The translations under genes and the position numbers were made by a program. From assembly GCA_964574405.1 (NCBI GenBank), contig CAZNNN010000001.1, positions 1 through 58,473 of the forward strand: a stretch of DNA of 58,473 nt, read 5' to 3'. The notes beneath the pieces are model-generated. The model made no database searches, was not told the DNA's origin, and saw nothing but the letters and a program-made list of their open reading frames with translations. Shown here one piece after another: positions 41,592 through 49,868 of this stretch; position 1 is the first letter of the stretch; each line of letters starts with the position of its first letter. The stretch comes from JBBAAW01 sp964574405 (GTDB lineage: Bacteria; Patescibacteriota; WWE3; UBA101185; UBA10185).

Positions 41592-42056
41592 ATGGATAAA
41601 GAAACACGATGCGTATTAATAGCGAGCGATCACGGGGGCTTTGAACTTAAAAACTTTTTAGTGAAAGAATTAAAAACGCGCGGGTATAATATCGAGGACA
41701 TGGGTCCCAATACATACGACTCTGCCGATGACTATCCTGATTACGCAAAAAAGGTGGCGGACGCCATATCAAACACGCAAGACGGAGGGATGGGAATCGT
41801 TATCTGCAGAAATGGCGTGGGCGTAAGCGTTTTAGCCAATAAACTTAAGGGCGTAAGGTGCGCGCTTTCTTGGAATCCGGAACACACTAAGTCCGCCAGA
41901 AATGAGGATGATGTAAATTGCCTTGCCCTCCCCGCCGACTACATTACCAAAGAAGTTGCCCTACAAACAGCATTAACATTTTTAGAAACCCCCTTTAGCA
42001 ATGAAGAAAGGCATATAAGAAGGTTGGCTAAATATGATAATACCGGGAATTTTTGA
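41592..42056 (+). CDS. rpiB: Ribose-5-phosphate isomerase B
   Basis: Interconverts ribose-5-phosphate and ribulose-5-phosphate. The 154-aa protein has IASDHGGFELKN at the N-terminus, the catalytic Cys in IVICRNGVGVSV, GVRCALSW, and ARNEDDVNCLALPAD. The second box reads RN where many RpiB have HN, a LacAB-like variation. It overlaps rpe by 23 bases. Confidence 0.93.
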   Translation: MDKETRCVLIASDHGGFELKNFLVKELKTRGYNIEDMGPNTYDSADDYPDYAKKVADAISNTQDGGMGIVICRNGVGVSVLANKLKGVRCALSWNPEHTKSARNEDDVNCLALPADYITKEVALQTALTFLETPFSNEERHIRRLAKYDNTGNF

Positions 42057-42744
42057 AGAAACAATAGAAAAAGCCGTACAGGAAATTAATTTGATGGGCA
42101 ACATAGCCCCAAAAATTCAACTGGATATTGCAGATGGTTTAATGGTGGACGGCAAAACCTTTTTGGATCTTGGCTTTTTGCAAGATTTTAGAATAATCGC
42201 AGAACTCCAGCTTCACCTGATGGTGCAAAAACCCGAAAGCTTTTTACTAACCCTCCCTCCATTAGTAAAAGATGTTTGCGCCCAAGCCGAGGCTTTTATG
42301 TACAATCCCCTCTGCATAGAAAGTTACCACGATGTGCTAAAAGCCAAAAGCGTCCGCGTGGGGCTTTCTTTTAATCCCCAAACGCCTTTTGAAGACTTTG
42401 AGGACTGTATAAAGCAGTGCGACTATGCGCAGTTTATGACGGTAAATCCGGGTGCACAAGGTAGACCTTTTATTATGCAGTCACTCGATAAAATCGCCCG
42501 CTTTAAAGAAAAGTATCCTAACACGCGTTTGCAGGTGGATGGGGGCATAACTACGGAAACTATGAGAATGGTTGTTAAAGCAGGCGCAAATGATGTTGTT
42601 GTGGGATCGCAGATTTTTAAGTCTACCAACCCCGCCCAGACCTACCAAGATTTTGTGTTACAATTTGACCATGCCCACACAAATTACCTCGTTAGCAGAC
42701 AACGCCATTCCTTTGGCGGAGAAACCCACCTTAAAGAAGATTAA
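42034..42744 (+). CDS. rpe: Ribulose-phosphate 3-epimerase
   Basis: Converts ribulose-5-phosphate to xylulose-5-phosphate. A 236-aa TIM barrel with QLDIADG (usually HxDxMDG, so one metal-ligand His is Gln), LHLMV, TVNPGAQGRPF, VDGGI and the phosphate site GANDVVVGSQIF. The final ~24 residues read through the first 74 bases of the next gene in another frame and do not look like Rpe, suggesting loss of an earlier stop. Activity is likely but the ligand change is worth testing. Confidence 0.88.
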   Translation: MIIPGIFEETIEKAVQEINLMGNIAPKIQLDIADGLMVDGKTFLDLGFLQDFRIIAELQLHLMVQKPESFLLTLPPLVKDVCAQAEAFMYNPLCIESYHDVLKAKSVRVGLSFNPQTPFEDFEDCIKQCDYAQFMTVNPGAQGRPFIMQSLDKIARFKEKYPNTRLQVDGGITTETMRMVVKAGANDVVVGSQIFKSTNPAQTYQDFVLQFDHAHTNYLVSRQRHSFGGETHLKED

Positions 42745-43288
42745 AAAAATCGCATTTTTAGGCGGGGCGGTCTGGAAAGAAACCGACCAACCCTACATTG
42801 ACGCGTATGAAACGGCGCGTCTTTTAGCCCAAAACGGTTACGAAATCGTCAATGGCGGAGGACCTGGGGTGATGCGCGCTTCCACAGAAGGTGGTAAGGC
42901 TGGTGGCGGAAAAACGCTGGCTGTAACTTACCATCCAAATAAAGTTAAGCGACACTACGAGGGAACCGATCCGTTAAACCACGCGGACGAGGAAATAATC
43001 ACCCTGGACTACTTTGACCGTACCAAAGTGATGCTCCAAAACACAGGTCTGCATATTGTTTTTAACGGAAGCCTTGGAACACTTAGCGAGTTTGGCATGA
43101 CCTGGATTAGTTCGTGGATCCACGAACCGGATCACAAACCGATAATTATGTTTGGCCACTTCTGGAACGAGCTTTTGGATGTGCTACAAAAACATATGCT
43201 TATTACCAATCAGGAACGCGCGATGCTAAAAATATGCACCTCGCCTCAAGAGGTTCTTGAGTACACACAAAGCCTAGAGGACAAATAA
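42671..43288 (+). CDS. LOG-family protein (lysine-decarboxylase-like fold)
   Basis: A 205-aa Rossmann-fold protein with FLGGA, the signature NGGGPGVMRAS and NGSLGTLSEFG near residue 135. LOG proteins hydrolyse nucleoside monophosphates to the base and ribose-5-phosphate, a fit with the pentose phosphate genes around it. ATG 42671 was chosen because TACAAT (42659-42664) ends six bases upstream and the upstream reading frame overlaps rpe. Confidence 0.85.
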   Translation: MPTQITSLADNAIPLAEKPTLKKIKKIAFLGGAVWKETDQPYIDAYETARLLAQNGYEIVNGGGPGVMRASTEGGKAGGGKTLAVTYHPNKVKRHYEGTDPLNHADEEIITLDYFDRTKVMLQNTGLHIVFNGSLGTLSEFGMTWISSWIHEPDHKPIIMFGHFWNELLDVLQKHMLITNQERAMLKICTSPQEVLEYTQSLEDK

Positions 43289-43299
43289 TCGTTGCGGTG

Positions 43300-43305
43300 T
43301 ATAAT
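43300..43305 (+). promoter_or_regulatory. -10 box of the transketolase operon
   Basis: A perfect TATAAT, seven bases before ATG 43313. No clear -35 is present. Confidence 0.5.
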
Positions 43306-43312
43306 GAGTCTA

Positions 43313-44140
43313 ATGCCCCATACCAAACAGAGGCTGGAACTGGAAGAAATCGCCATCCAGCTTAGACAAGATGTACTAAAGATGCTTTTAGTTGCGGGTT
43401 CCGGACACTCCGCCTCCTCGCTAGGTTTGGCGGATATTTTTTCTGCACTGTATTTTAGTATTTTAAATATGGACGACCGGCTGATACTTTCAAACGGGCA
43501 CGCCTGCCCCATTTTATATGCTACTTTAATAAAAAAGGGTTTGCTTCAAAAGTCAGACTTAAAAACATTACGAAGATTAGGTTCGCCACTACAAGGTCAC
43601 CCACACATAAACCCAGCTATCGGCATTGATTTTTCCAGCGGACCTTTGGGTCAAGGTTTAAGTTTAGCTTGTGGCATGGCGCTCTCCAGCAAACTTGACA
43701 GCAAGTCGACCAGAATTTATTGCATTACCGGCGACGGCGAGTTGCAAGAAGGGGCTATTTGGGAATCTGCTATGTTTGCCCCCCATTATAGTCTACAAAA
43801 TTTAACCTGGATAATTGATAGAAATAATATTCAAATTGATGGCTATACCGAGCAAGTTATGCCCCTAGAACCCCTGCGCGACAAGCTGGAAGCTTTTAAT
43901 TGGCATGTGATAGAAATCAACGGGCACAATATGGATGAAATTATAAGCGCCTGTAATATGGCAAAAAGCATTTACGAACGGCCTACTGCTATAATTGCTC
44001 ACACCGTACCCGGAAAAGGAGTTACGGAGATGGAGTATAAATTTGAATGGCACGGAAAGGCGCCCTCAAAAGAACTTGCCCAAAAAGCACTAAAAAGTTT
44101 GAGGACTCTGGAAGGCCAAATAGAAAGTGACTATGACTAA
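43313..44140 (+). CDS. Transketolase, N-terminal subunit
   Basis: Carries the thiamine-diphosphate binding half. The 275-aa protein has AGSGHSASSLGLADI, LSNGHACPILYA, DFSSGPLGQGLSLACGMAL, the cofactor motif ITGDGELQEGAIWE...NLTWIIDRNN, and AHTVPGKGV. It pairs with the C-terminal subunit at 44688, separated by one foreign gene. Start at ATG 43313 follows the TATAAT at 43300. Transfers two-carbon units in the non-oxidative pentose pathway. Confidence 0.93.
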   Translation: MPHTKQRLELEEIAIQLRQDVLKMLLVAGSGHSASSLGLADIFSALYFSILNMDDRLILSNGHACPILYATLIKKGLLQKSDLKTLRRLGSPLQGHPHINPAIGIDFSSGPLGQGLSLACGMALSSKLDSKSTRIYCITGDGELQEGAIWESAMFAPHYSLQNLTWIIDRNNIQIDGYTEQVMPLEPLRDKLEAFNWHVIEINGHNMDEIISACNMAKSIYERPTAIIAHTVPGKGVTEMEYKFEWHGKAPSKELAQKALKSLRTLEGQIESDYD

Positions 44141-44672
44141 ATCAAAAAGTTCTATGAATCTTGTGCCGGTTATTCTAATTTTTGTACTAATTTTAGGTGC
44201 GGGTTATTTGTTACTTAAGGACACCTTAAAATTGCCGTGGTTTAGAGGCGGTAATACTGTGGAAATTACCAGGCTGGAAGGTTTTCCAAAGGTTTGGGAT
44301 ACTCAAAAGGAAATTAAAAAAGTTAGACGCGTAATAAAAAGTGAAGCGGAGTTAAAAGAGTTTTTTGCTTATGCTGATATGGTAGATGATACCTCGGTGG
44401 ACTCAATTTTAAACCAAGTAAATTTTGACAAAGAATCTTTGTTAGGCGTAACCAGCGACACCCAAAGTGAGACGGAAGGTTTAATTAGAATTAAAAAGGT
44501 TGACATAGACAAAGCAAAAAAGAAGCTGAATGTAAAAATTATTCAGTACAAGCCCGATACCACCTGTGTGCCGGAAATTAAAAGCAACATCTTGATAGAC
44601 ATTGTAAAGATAAGTAAGAGCGATAATGAGATTGGCTTTGATGTGGTAAAAGAAAATAGAAGTTGTAATTAA
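44133..44672 (+). CDS. Membrane-anchored PrcB-like protein
   Basis: A 179-aa protein with one N-terminal membrane helix (about 9-28) and an outside domain. The segment VIKSEAELKEFFAYADMVDD and KESLLGVTSDTQ, with GFDVVKENRSC near the end, recalls the PrcB C-terminal domain of protease-complex proteins; the match is weak. It overlaps the tkt N-terminal gene by eight bases. Why it sits between the transketolase halves is unclear. Confidence 0.6.
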   Translation: MTKSKSSMNLVPVILIFVLILGAGYLLLKDTLKLPWFRGGNTVEITRLEGFPKVWDTQKEIKKVRRVIKSEAELKEFFAYADMVDDTSVDSILNQVNFDKESLLGVTSDTQSETEGLIRIKKVDIDKAKKKLNVKIIQYKPDTTCVPEIKSNILIDIVKISKSDNEIGFDVVKENRSCN

Positions 44673-44687
44673 TGGTTAGTCCTGCCT

Positions 44688-45617
44688 ATGACGGAATTTA
44701 AATCTACAAGAGAAGGTTATGGCGATGCATTACTGGAGCTGGGGGAAAGTAATCCCAATGTAGTGGTGGTTTGCGCGGATTTAACCAAATCCACCGGTTC
44801 AGATAAATTTGTGCAAAAGTTTCCAAACAGGTTTTTTGAGGTGGGGGTAGCAGAACAAAACTTGGCGGGAATTTCTGCGGGTCTTGCCCTTTCTGGTAAA
44901 ACGGTTTTTATGGTGTCTTACGCAGCGTTTTCCCCAGGTCGTAATTATGATTTTATTAGAACGCAAATTTGTTACTCTAATGCCAATGTAAAAATTATCG
45001 GCAGTCACGCAGGTTTTAGTGACGGACCAGACGGGGCAACTCATCAAATGCTGGAAGATGTGGCAATGATGCGCGTTTTACCAAATACCACGGTTATTTC
45101 TCCGTGCGACTATTGGGAAGCTAAAAAATCCACCCTCGCATCCGCAAAAGTAAATAGTCCTGTTTACATTAGACTTTATAGAGAAGCTACTCCCCCGATT
45201 ACCAAAAAGGAGGATGTTTTTAAAGTAGGCAAATGGCAAATACTAAAGGAGGGCGCAGATGTTTGTATTCTAGCGCATGGACCTGTAATCGCGGAGGCTT
45301 TAGCTACATGTGAAATATTAACTGACCACAAAATTTCTACACAGATAGTAAACGCTTCCACTATAAAACCTTTGGACACAGAATTACTTTTAGGACTGGC
45401 AGATAAGTTTAAAACCCTTTTTGTGGTGGAAGAACACCAAAAAGCCGGCGGTTTAGGTGGAGCGATGTGCGAATTCTTGTCGAGTAAAAAACCAACCAAA
45501 GTAGTAATTTTAGGCGCGGACAGCTGCTTTGGTGAATCCGGCACATATCACGAGCTACTAATTAAATACAAATTAGACAAAAACGGAATCGCGGAAGCTG
45601 TGTTAAAATCAAGTTAG
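44688..45617 (+). CDS. Transketolase, C-terminal subunit
   Basis: A 309-aa protein holding the pyrimidine-binding and C-terminal domains. STREGYGDALLEL and the activating Glu in FFEVGVAEQNLAGISAGLAL are visible, with IGSHAGFSDGPDGATHQ and, in the C-terminal domain, LFVVEEHQKAGGLGG. It completes the enzyme begun at 43313. A DXPS-like role is less likely because the N-terminal subunit is transketolase-type. Confidence 0.93.
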   Translation: MTEFKSTREGYGDALLELGESNPNVVVVCADLTKSTGSDKFVQKFPNRFFEVGVAEQNLAGISAGLALSGKTVFMVSYAAFSPGRNYDFIRTQICYSNANVKIIGSHAGFSDGPDGATHQMLEDVAMMRVLPNTTVISPCDYWEAKKSTLASAKVNSPVYIRLYREATPPITKKEDVFKVGKWQILKEGADVCILAHGPVIAEALATCEILTDHKISTQIVNASTIKPLDTELLLGLADKFKTLFVVEEHQKAGGLGGAMCEFLSSKKPTKVVILGADSCFGESGTYHELLIKYKLDKNGIAEAVLKSS

Positions 45618-45632
45618 TTTTAAAAGGAGAAA

Positions 45633-45881
45633 ATGTTACAAAACATAATTAATGTCCTAACCACATCGCAAATATTTCCGGTAGTGGAATTTTCTTTAAT
45701 CATTACAATGATAATTGTAACTTATTGGGGCATGCATATGGGTGGGTTTAGTGCCGTAAAACCCGTTACCAAATTTTCCGTAAGTATGTTTTTGGGATCC
45801 CTTGGTTACATAGCGGGCAAAACGGTGGTAATTGCCTTATTTGCCAGCAAAGTTGCCCCACCTACCGCCTATGCCTTTTGA
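45633..45881 (+). CDS. Small two-helix membrane protein (82 aa)
   Basis: Two hydrophobic helices (about 14-36 and 50-70) with short polar ends. No family recognised. It has one of the strongest Shine-Dalgarno sites in the window (aaaggagaaa before ATG), fitting an internal operon gene. It overlaps the PfkB-family gene by 11 bases. Confidence 0.75.
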   Translation: MLQNIINVLTTSQIFPVVEFSLIITMIIVTYWGMHMGGFSAVKPVTKFSVSMFLGSLGYIAGKTVVIALFASKVAPPTAYAF

Positions 45882-46890
45882 CGCCGTACTTATAAGTGAT
45901 GTTTCCATAGACGAGTTTTTAAAAGTGGATGACGCTTTGGTAATGTGCGACCTTAAAGAGCATGAGTGTAAGGTGTGCTTTGACTACGCAGACAAAATAC
46001 CTGTCTCGGAGTATCGAGCCAGTCTTGGTGGAAACAGCGCTAATGTGGCGACGGGCATGGCAAAACTTGGACTTAATGTAGCAGTTTATTCGGAAATTGG
46101 TAAGGACACTAATGGGGAACGCTTTTCCCGCGAACTTAAGGAACGAGGGGTAGATACTTCTTTCTTGATGAAAAGTCTTAACCAAACCGATATTCATTCT
46201 ATTATTGTCTATAAAGGCGAACGCACCATTTTTTCTTACCACGGATCAAAAAATTACACTATTCAAGATTGGGGCGAGCCAAAATGGCTTTACTATTCAT
46301 CCTTGCCAAAGCAGTTTGAACCGTTTCAGCAACAATTGGTTGATTATTTGGGAACCTATCCAAAAATCTTAACGGCCTTTAACCCCGGTGTTTATCATTT
46401 TAAAGCGGGTTACAAAGCTTATGCGCCCTTTTTGCAAATAACCGATTTATTGTTTGTAAATAGAGAAGAAGCTGTGAAAATTATCGAGCAGAGTAATGCG
46501 GGCGCTCGTCGTCCACAAGAAATCTCCGCGAAGCGTGATTTCGGTGGACACGACGCCCGCAAAACGCTTCACCAAAATCTACAGAAATTAGGTCCAAAGA
46601 TGACGGTTATTACCGATGCAGAAAACGGAGCCAGCGTAAGCAGAGGCGAGGATTTTTTTGAGGCGGGCGTTTATAAAATTAACAAACCCGTTGTAGACAA
46701 AACCGGTGCAGGAGATGCTTTTGCTAGTGGCTTTTTATCCGCGCTTATCCACGGCAAGGATATAAGAACCGCTCTAACTTGGGGTCTTAAAAATTCCTCC
46801 GCCTGTATTCGTGAAATCGGTTCTATGAACGGGCTACTAGATTTAAAACAGATCGACAAGGTCTTGACTTCTAGTATCACTAGAATTTAG
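45871..46890 (+). CDS. PfkB/ribokinase-family sugar kinase with an in-frame palindromic insertion
   Basis: A 339-aa kinase. Family motifs are SLGGNSANVATGMAKLG near residue 50, GKDTNGERF, and the catalytic DKTGAGDAFASGFLSA near residue 275. The substrate (fructose-6-phosphate, ribose or nucleoside) cannot be told from motifs. Residues around 210-230 (NAGARRPQEISAKRDFGG) are encoded by a 63-bp palindromic element (46498-46560), in frame and in a loop after VNREEAVKII. The insertion sits away from the active site. The gene lies directly before aldolase, so a phosphofructokinase-like role is plausible. Confidence 0.88.
   Translation: MPFDAVLISDVSIDEFLKVDDALVMCDLKEHECKVCFDYADKIPVSEYRASLGGNSANVATGMAKLGLNVAVYSEIGKDTNGERFSRELKERGVDTSFLMKSLNQTDIHSIIVYKGERTIFSYHGSKNYTIQDWGEPKWLYYSSLPKQFEPFQQQLVDYLGTYPKILTAFNPGVYHFKAGYKAYAPFLQITDLLFVNREEAVKIIEQSNAGARRPQEISAKRDFGGHDARKTLHQNLQKLGPKMTVITDAENGASVSRGEDFFEAGVYKINKPVVDKTGAGDAFASGFLSALIHGKDIRTALTWGLKNSSACIREIGSMNGLLDLKQIDKVLTSSITRI
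46498..46560. repeat. Palindromic element copy 2 (63 bp, in-frame in a kinase gene)
   Basis: Outer arms GCGGGCG (46498-46504) and CGCCCGC (46554-46560), with GTCCAC/GTGGAC and GAAATC/GATTTC inside. The core at 46520-46541 is identical to the 22-bp core of copy 1 (6895-6916). 63 bases is 21 codons, so the reading frame is preserved. Confidence 0.85.
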
Positions 46891-46902
46891 CGTCACAACA
46901 AC

Positions 46903-47763
46903 ATGAAAGCATTACAAATTTTACAAAAAGCCAAAGAAGGTGGATATGCAATTGGGGCATTTAATGTGTGTAGTTTAGAAACCTTAAAAGCCGTAGCTCA
47001 AGCCACGCAGAGGTTAAAGTCACCAATTATACTGGAAGCGTCGGACGGGGAAGTTAATTACATAGGTATAAAGGAGTTGGTAGCGCTGGTGAATTTAAGT
47101 CGGCAAGAAACAGGTCTTCCCATAATTTTAAATTTGGATCACGCCAAAGATTTTGAAATGTGCAAAAAAGCAATTGAGGCGGGGTTTGATTATGTACACA
47201 TTGATGCCAGCAAACTACCGTTGGAAGAAAACGTGGCCATCGCCAAGGAAGTAGTTAAAGTAGCGCATGCTCACGGGGTTTTGGTGGAAGGAGAGATGGA
47301 TCACATTGAGGGAAGCTCAGAGGATCACACCAAAGAAAACCCCACCATATTCCAAAAAACCGGCATGTATACAGATCCGCAAAAGGCGCGCAATTTTGTG
47401 GGGCGCACGGGGATTGATGTTTTTGCCAGTTTTATAGGAAACCTACACGGAGTTTATGCTGATGAAATTAGGCTAAATTTAAATTTGCTTGATGAGATCC
47501 AAAAAGCCTTGCCAAATATCTTTCTTTCCTTACATGGAGGATCCGGAATCAACGATGACGATGTAAGACAGGCGGTAAAATCCAATATTGTAAAGGTAAA
47601 TGTAAACTCTGAACTGCGGATTGCCTACAAAATGTCTTTGCAAGAAAGTTTTAATTCGTCAAACGAGGTGGCAATTTACAAACTAACCCCGCCCGCCATA
47701 CAAGCCGTGCAGGATGTGATGGAAAGAAAAATCCGTCTTTTTGGAAGTGCTGGCAAGGCTTAA
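46903..47763 (+). CDS. fba: Class II fructose-bisphosphate aldolase
   Basis: Cleaves fructose-1,6-bisphosphate. The 286-aa zinc enzyme has AIGAFNVCSLETLKA, the metal-site LNLDHAKDFEMC, HIDASKLPLEENV, VEGEMDHIEG, GNLHGVY and LHGGSGINDDDV, with VNVNSELR at the end. Length and motifs are standard. It closes the carbon cluster, 12 bases after the sugar kinase. Confidence 0.95.
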   Translation: MKALQILQKAKEGGYAIGAFNVCSLETLKAVAQATQRLKSPIILEASDGEVNYIGIKELVALVNLSRQETGLPIILNLDHAKDFEMCKKAIEAGFDYVHIDASKLPLEENVAIAKEVVKVAHAHGVLVEGEMDHIEGSSEDHTKENPTIFQKTGMYTDPQKARNFVGRTGIDVFASFIGNLHGVYADEIRLNLNLLDEIQKALPNIFLSLHGGSGINDDDVRQAVKSNIVKVNVNSELRIAYKMSLQESFNSSNEVAIYKLTPPAIQAVQDVMERKIRLFGSAGKA

Positions 47764-47785
47764 AAGCGTTTTCCTATGCCTACAC

Positions 47786-47813
47786 TTTACAAAACTGCGC
47801 AGTTTGCTAAAAT
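47786..47813 (+). promoter_or_regulatory. Leaderless-type promoter with palindromic spacer before the DUF4143 ATPase
   Basis: TTTACA (47786-47791), a 16-base spacer, TAAAAT (47808-47813), six bases, ATG 47820. The spacer carries the perfect palindrome AAACTGCGCAGTTT (47792-47805), a likely operator. Confidence 0.65.
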
Positions 47814-47819
47814 ACAACC

Positions 47820-49160
47820 ATGACAAACAGCTTTTACCTAACTTCCAACCAAATCCGAACCTTATTGGTGGAGTCTGCAAAATTGGGCGGTAAAAAGAAT
47901 ATTGACCGACCTGAATACCTTAATTGGGTCAAAAAGCAGTCTGAAAACAGCTTTATTAAGGTACTTGTGGGCTTTAGACGCGTAGGAAAAAGCACGGTAT
48001 TGAAGCAGTTTTATAAATACCTTGTGGAGGAACAAAACTTTCCGGAAAATAATATCTTCTTTGTAAATTTTGAGAGCGACATCTTATTGCGTCTAAAAGA
48101 TGCCACAAATCTTAGAAAACTTTTTGACCAATATAAAGCCCAGGTAGCGGGCGAAGGTAAATTATTTATCTTCCTAGACGAAATCCAAAATGTTAAGGGT
48201 TGGGAAAAGTTTGTACGAACATTATATGAAACGGATTCGCAAAGATACAACATTTATATTACTGGCTCCAACAGCTCTTTACTCTCTAGCGAGTTTAGTA
48301 GTGCGTTAAGTGGAAGATCCGTTGAAAAAATGGTGCACCCCTTTAGCTTTAAAGAATACCTAGTATATAAAGACATGCCAATTGAAGGCGAGATGTGGTA
48401 TCAGAAAAACAAGGAGCTGGTGGATAGAAATCTTAACGCCTATTTAAAATTTGGTGGCTTGCCGGAATCTGTGGATCTGGATCAGGAAACAAATGCGGAA
48501 TATATTAAGTCAGTCTTTAATAAAGTGTTAATGGACGACATCATAAAGAGGTTTAGAGTAAAAAATCCCGCTTTGTTAGAAGATGTGTTTAAATACGCAA
48601 TTTCCAATGTAAATCATCCGCTTAATATGCATGCGGTAGTTAAAGAAGTAAATTTGGGACTTACTAGCGTTACTGTTCCAACAATCAAGAAGTATCTGGC
48701 TATGTACCAAAAGTCGAACGCAGTAAGCAGTGTTTACAAATTTGACTGGAAAACCAAGCGCATTTTTAATAAGCTTAGTAAATACTATGCGGTCGATAAC
48801 GGACTGATTTCCACCTTTGCAGTGGGAACAAAAGAACTTGACGCCATGCTTTTGGAAAATTTAGTTTACAACCAACTTGCCAGGCAGGAAACAAAAATCT
48901 ACTATGGGCGTGACGAGAAGGGTAAGGAGATTGATTTTGTGGTGTTAAAACCTAATTCCGAGTGTAAAAAATACCAAGTATGTTGGCAACTAGACGAAAA
49001 AAATCTAAAGCGAGAGTTGGGAAATTTTGACCTTGTAAATAAGTACTTACCAGATGGCGAAAACATCTTGGTAACAATGGGCGGTGAAGAAAGTGTGGAA
49101 CAGGTGGGGGACACTAAAGTAAGAGTTTTACCCCTAGTTAAATTTTTGTTGGGGGACTAG
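47820..49160 (+). CDS. AAA ATPase with DUF4143 domain (intact)
   Basis: A 446-aa protein. Walker A is GFRRVGKST, Walker B is LFIFLDEIQNV, sensor region ITGSNSSLLSSE, then LSGRSVEKMVHPFSFKEY. The C-terminal DUF4143 domain ends with the nuclease-like EIDFVVLKP. Such proteins are abundant in CPR and archaea and are suspected of mobile or defence roles, but no function is proven. All motifs missing in the 27864 paralog are present here. It overlaps the 3' end of the convergent gene by 27 bases. Confidence 0.88.
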   Translation: MTNSFYLTSNQIRTLLVESAKLGGKKNIDRPEYLNWVKKQSENSFIKVLVGFRRVGKSTVLKQFYKYLVEEQNFPENNIFFVNFESDILLRLKDATNLRKLFDQYKAQVAGEGKLFIFLDEIQNVKGWEKFVRTLYETDSQRYNIYITGSNSSLLSSEFSSALSGRSVEKMVHPFSFKEYLVYKDMPIEGEMWYQKNKELVDRNLNAYLKFGGLPESVDLDQETNAEYIKSVFNKVLMDDIIKRFRVKNPALLEDVFKYAISNVNHPLNMHAVVKEVNLGLTSVTVPTIKKYLAMYQKSNAVSSVYKFDWKTKRIFNKLSKYYAVDNGLISTFAVGTKELDAMLLENLVYNQLARQETKIYYGRDEKGKEIDFVVLKPNSECKKYQVCWQLDEKNLKRELGNFDLVNKYLPDGENILVTMGGEESVEQVGDTKVRVLPLVKFLLGD

Positions 49161-49868
49161 AGATATAAAAGGAATGCTTTTGCTACCTAAGTATTTTCCT
49201 GCTACATCCTCTAAAACAAAAACGAGATGGGGATCGCTGTTAATCGTTTGAGATGTTACCTCACGGAGAAATCCGTCCATCCGATATTCTTGCCCAAGCC
49301 AGTCTTTAAAGTGGGTGAATGCCGGTTGATCGGTAAAAGAGGAGTAAGAGAGTGTTGCGTTTCTAGTTTCACCAGTTCCAACATCTAATAAAGTGATTCC
49401 TTGGCAGGAAGTACCGCAGTGTCTTAGGAAAAAAAGGTAATTTTCACCTAACCAATGCAAATCGCTTGTTACATCCCAGGAGGCAAACTTTGTGTGGTAG
49501 ATCTGCCGAGTAGTACCATTTTTTCCTTCTAGTAGAACAAGCGCTAGTTCGTCCAACGACTGGCTGGCGGGTGGGTAAAGAAAAGCCACCTGTGTCTCGG
49601 AAGGCGATAAGGCTAGGGATTTTAGGGGTCTATCGTTGTAATATACCTGTTTTTTCCCTTGATTGTTAGCAAGAAAAACTGTGTTGTATTCCCCTCTTGA
49701 GATATATTGGTAATCCACTTGATTAAGTTTTAAAACATCAATCATATTTGTTGGATTGGTGGTCACAAGTGAGAAAGATGACTGGATTTGTGGTGGCGGG
49801 AAAAAACGGGCACTAGTAACAAAGATCAGCAACATTATAAAATATACAGGTAAAACTTTTTGCATCAT
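49134..49868 (-). CDS. Exported beta-propeller-like protein
   Basis: A 244-aa protein with an N-terminal signal or anchor (about 5-22). The body has TolB-like propeller strands (YNTVFLANNQGKKQVYYND, SPSETQVAFLYPP, HWLGENYLFFLRH). No catalytic motif. It overlaps the SleB-like gene by four bases (ATGA), so the two are cotranslated. It probably works in the envelope with that hydrolase. Confidence 0.7.
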   Translation of the reverse strand: MMQKVLPVYFIMLLIFVTSARFFPPPQIQSSFSLVTTNPTNMIDVLKLNQVDYQYISRGEYNTVFLANNQGKKQVYYNDRPLKSLALSPSETQVAFLYPPASQSLDELALVLLEGKNGTTRQIYHTKFASWDVTSDLHWLGENYLFFLRHCGTSCQGITLLDVGTGETRNATLSYSSFTDQPAFTHFKDWLGQEYRMDGFLREVTSQTINSDPHLVFVLEDVAGKYLGSKSIPFISLVPQQKFN

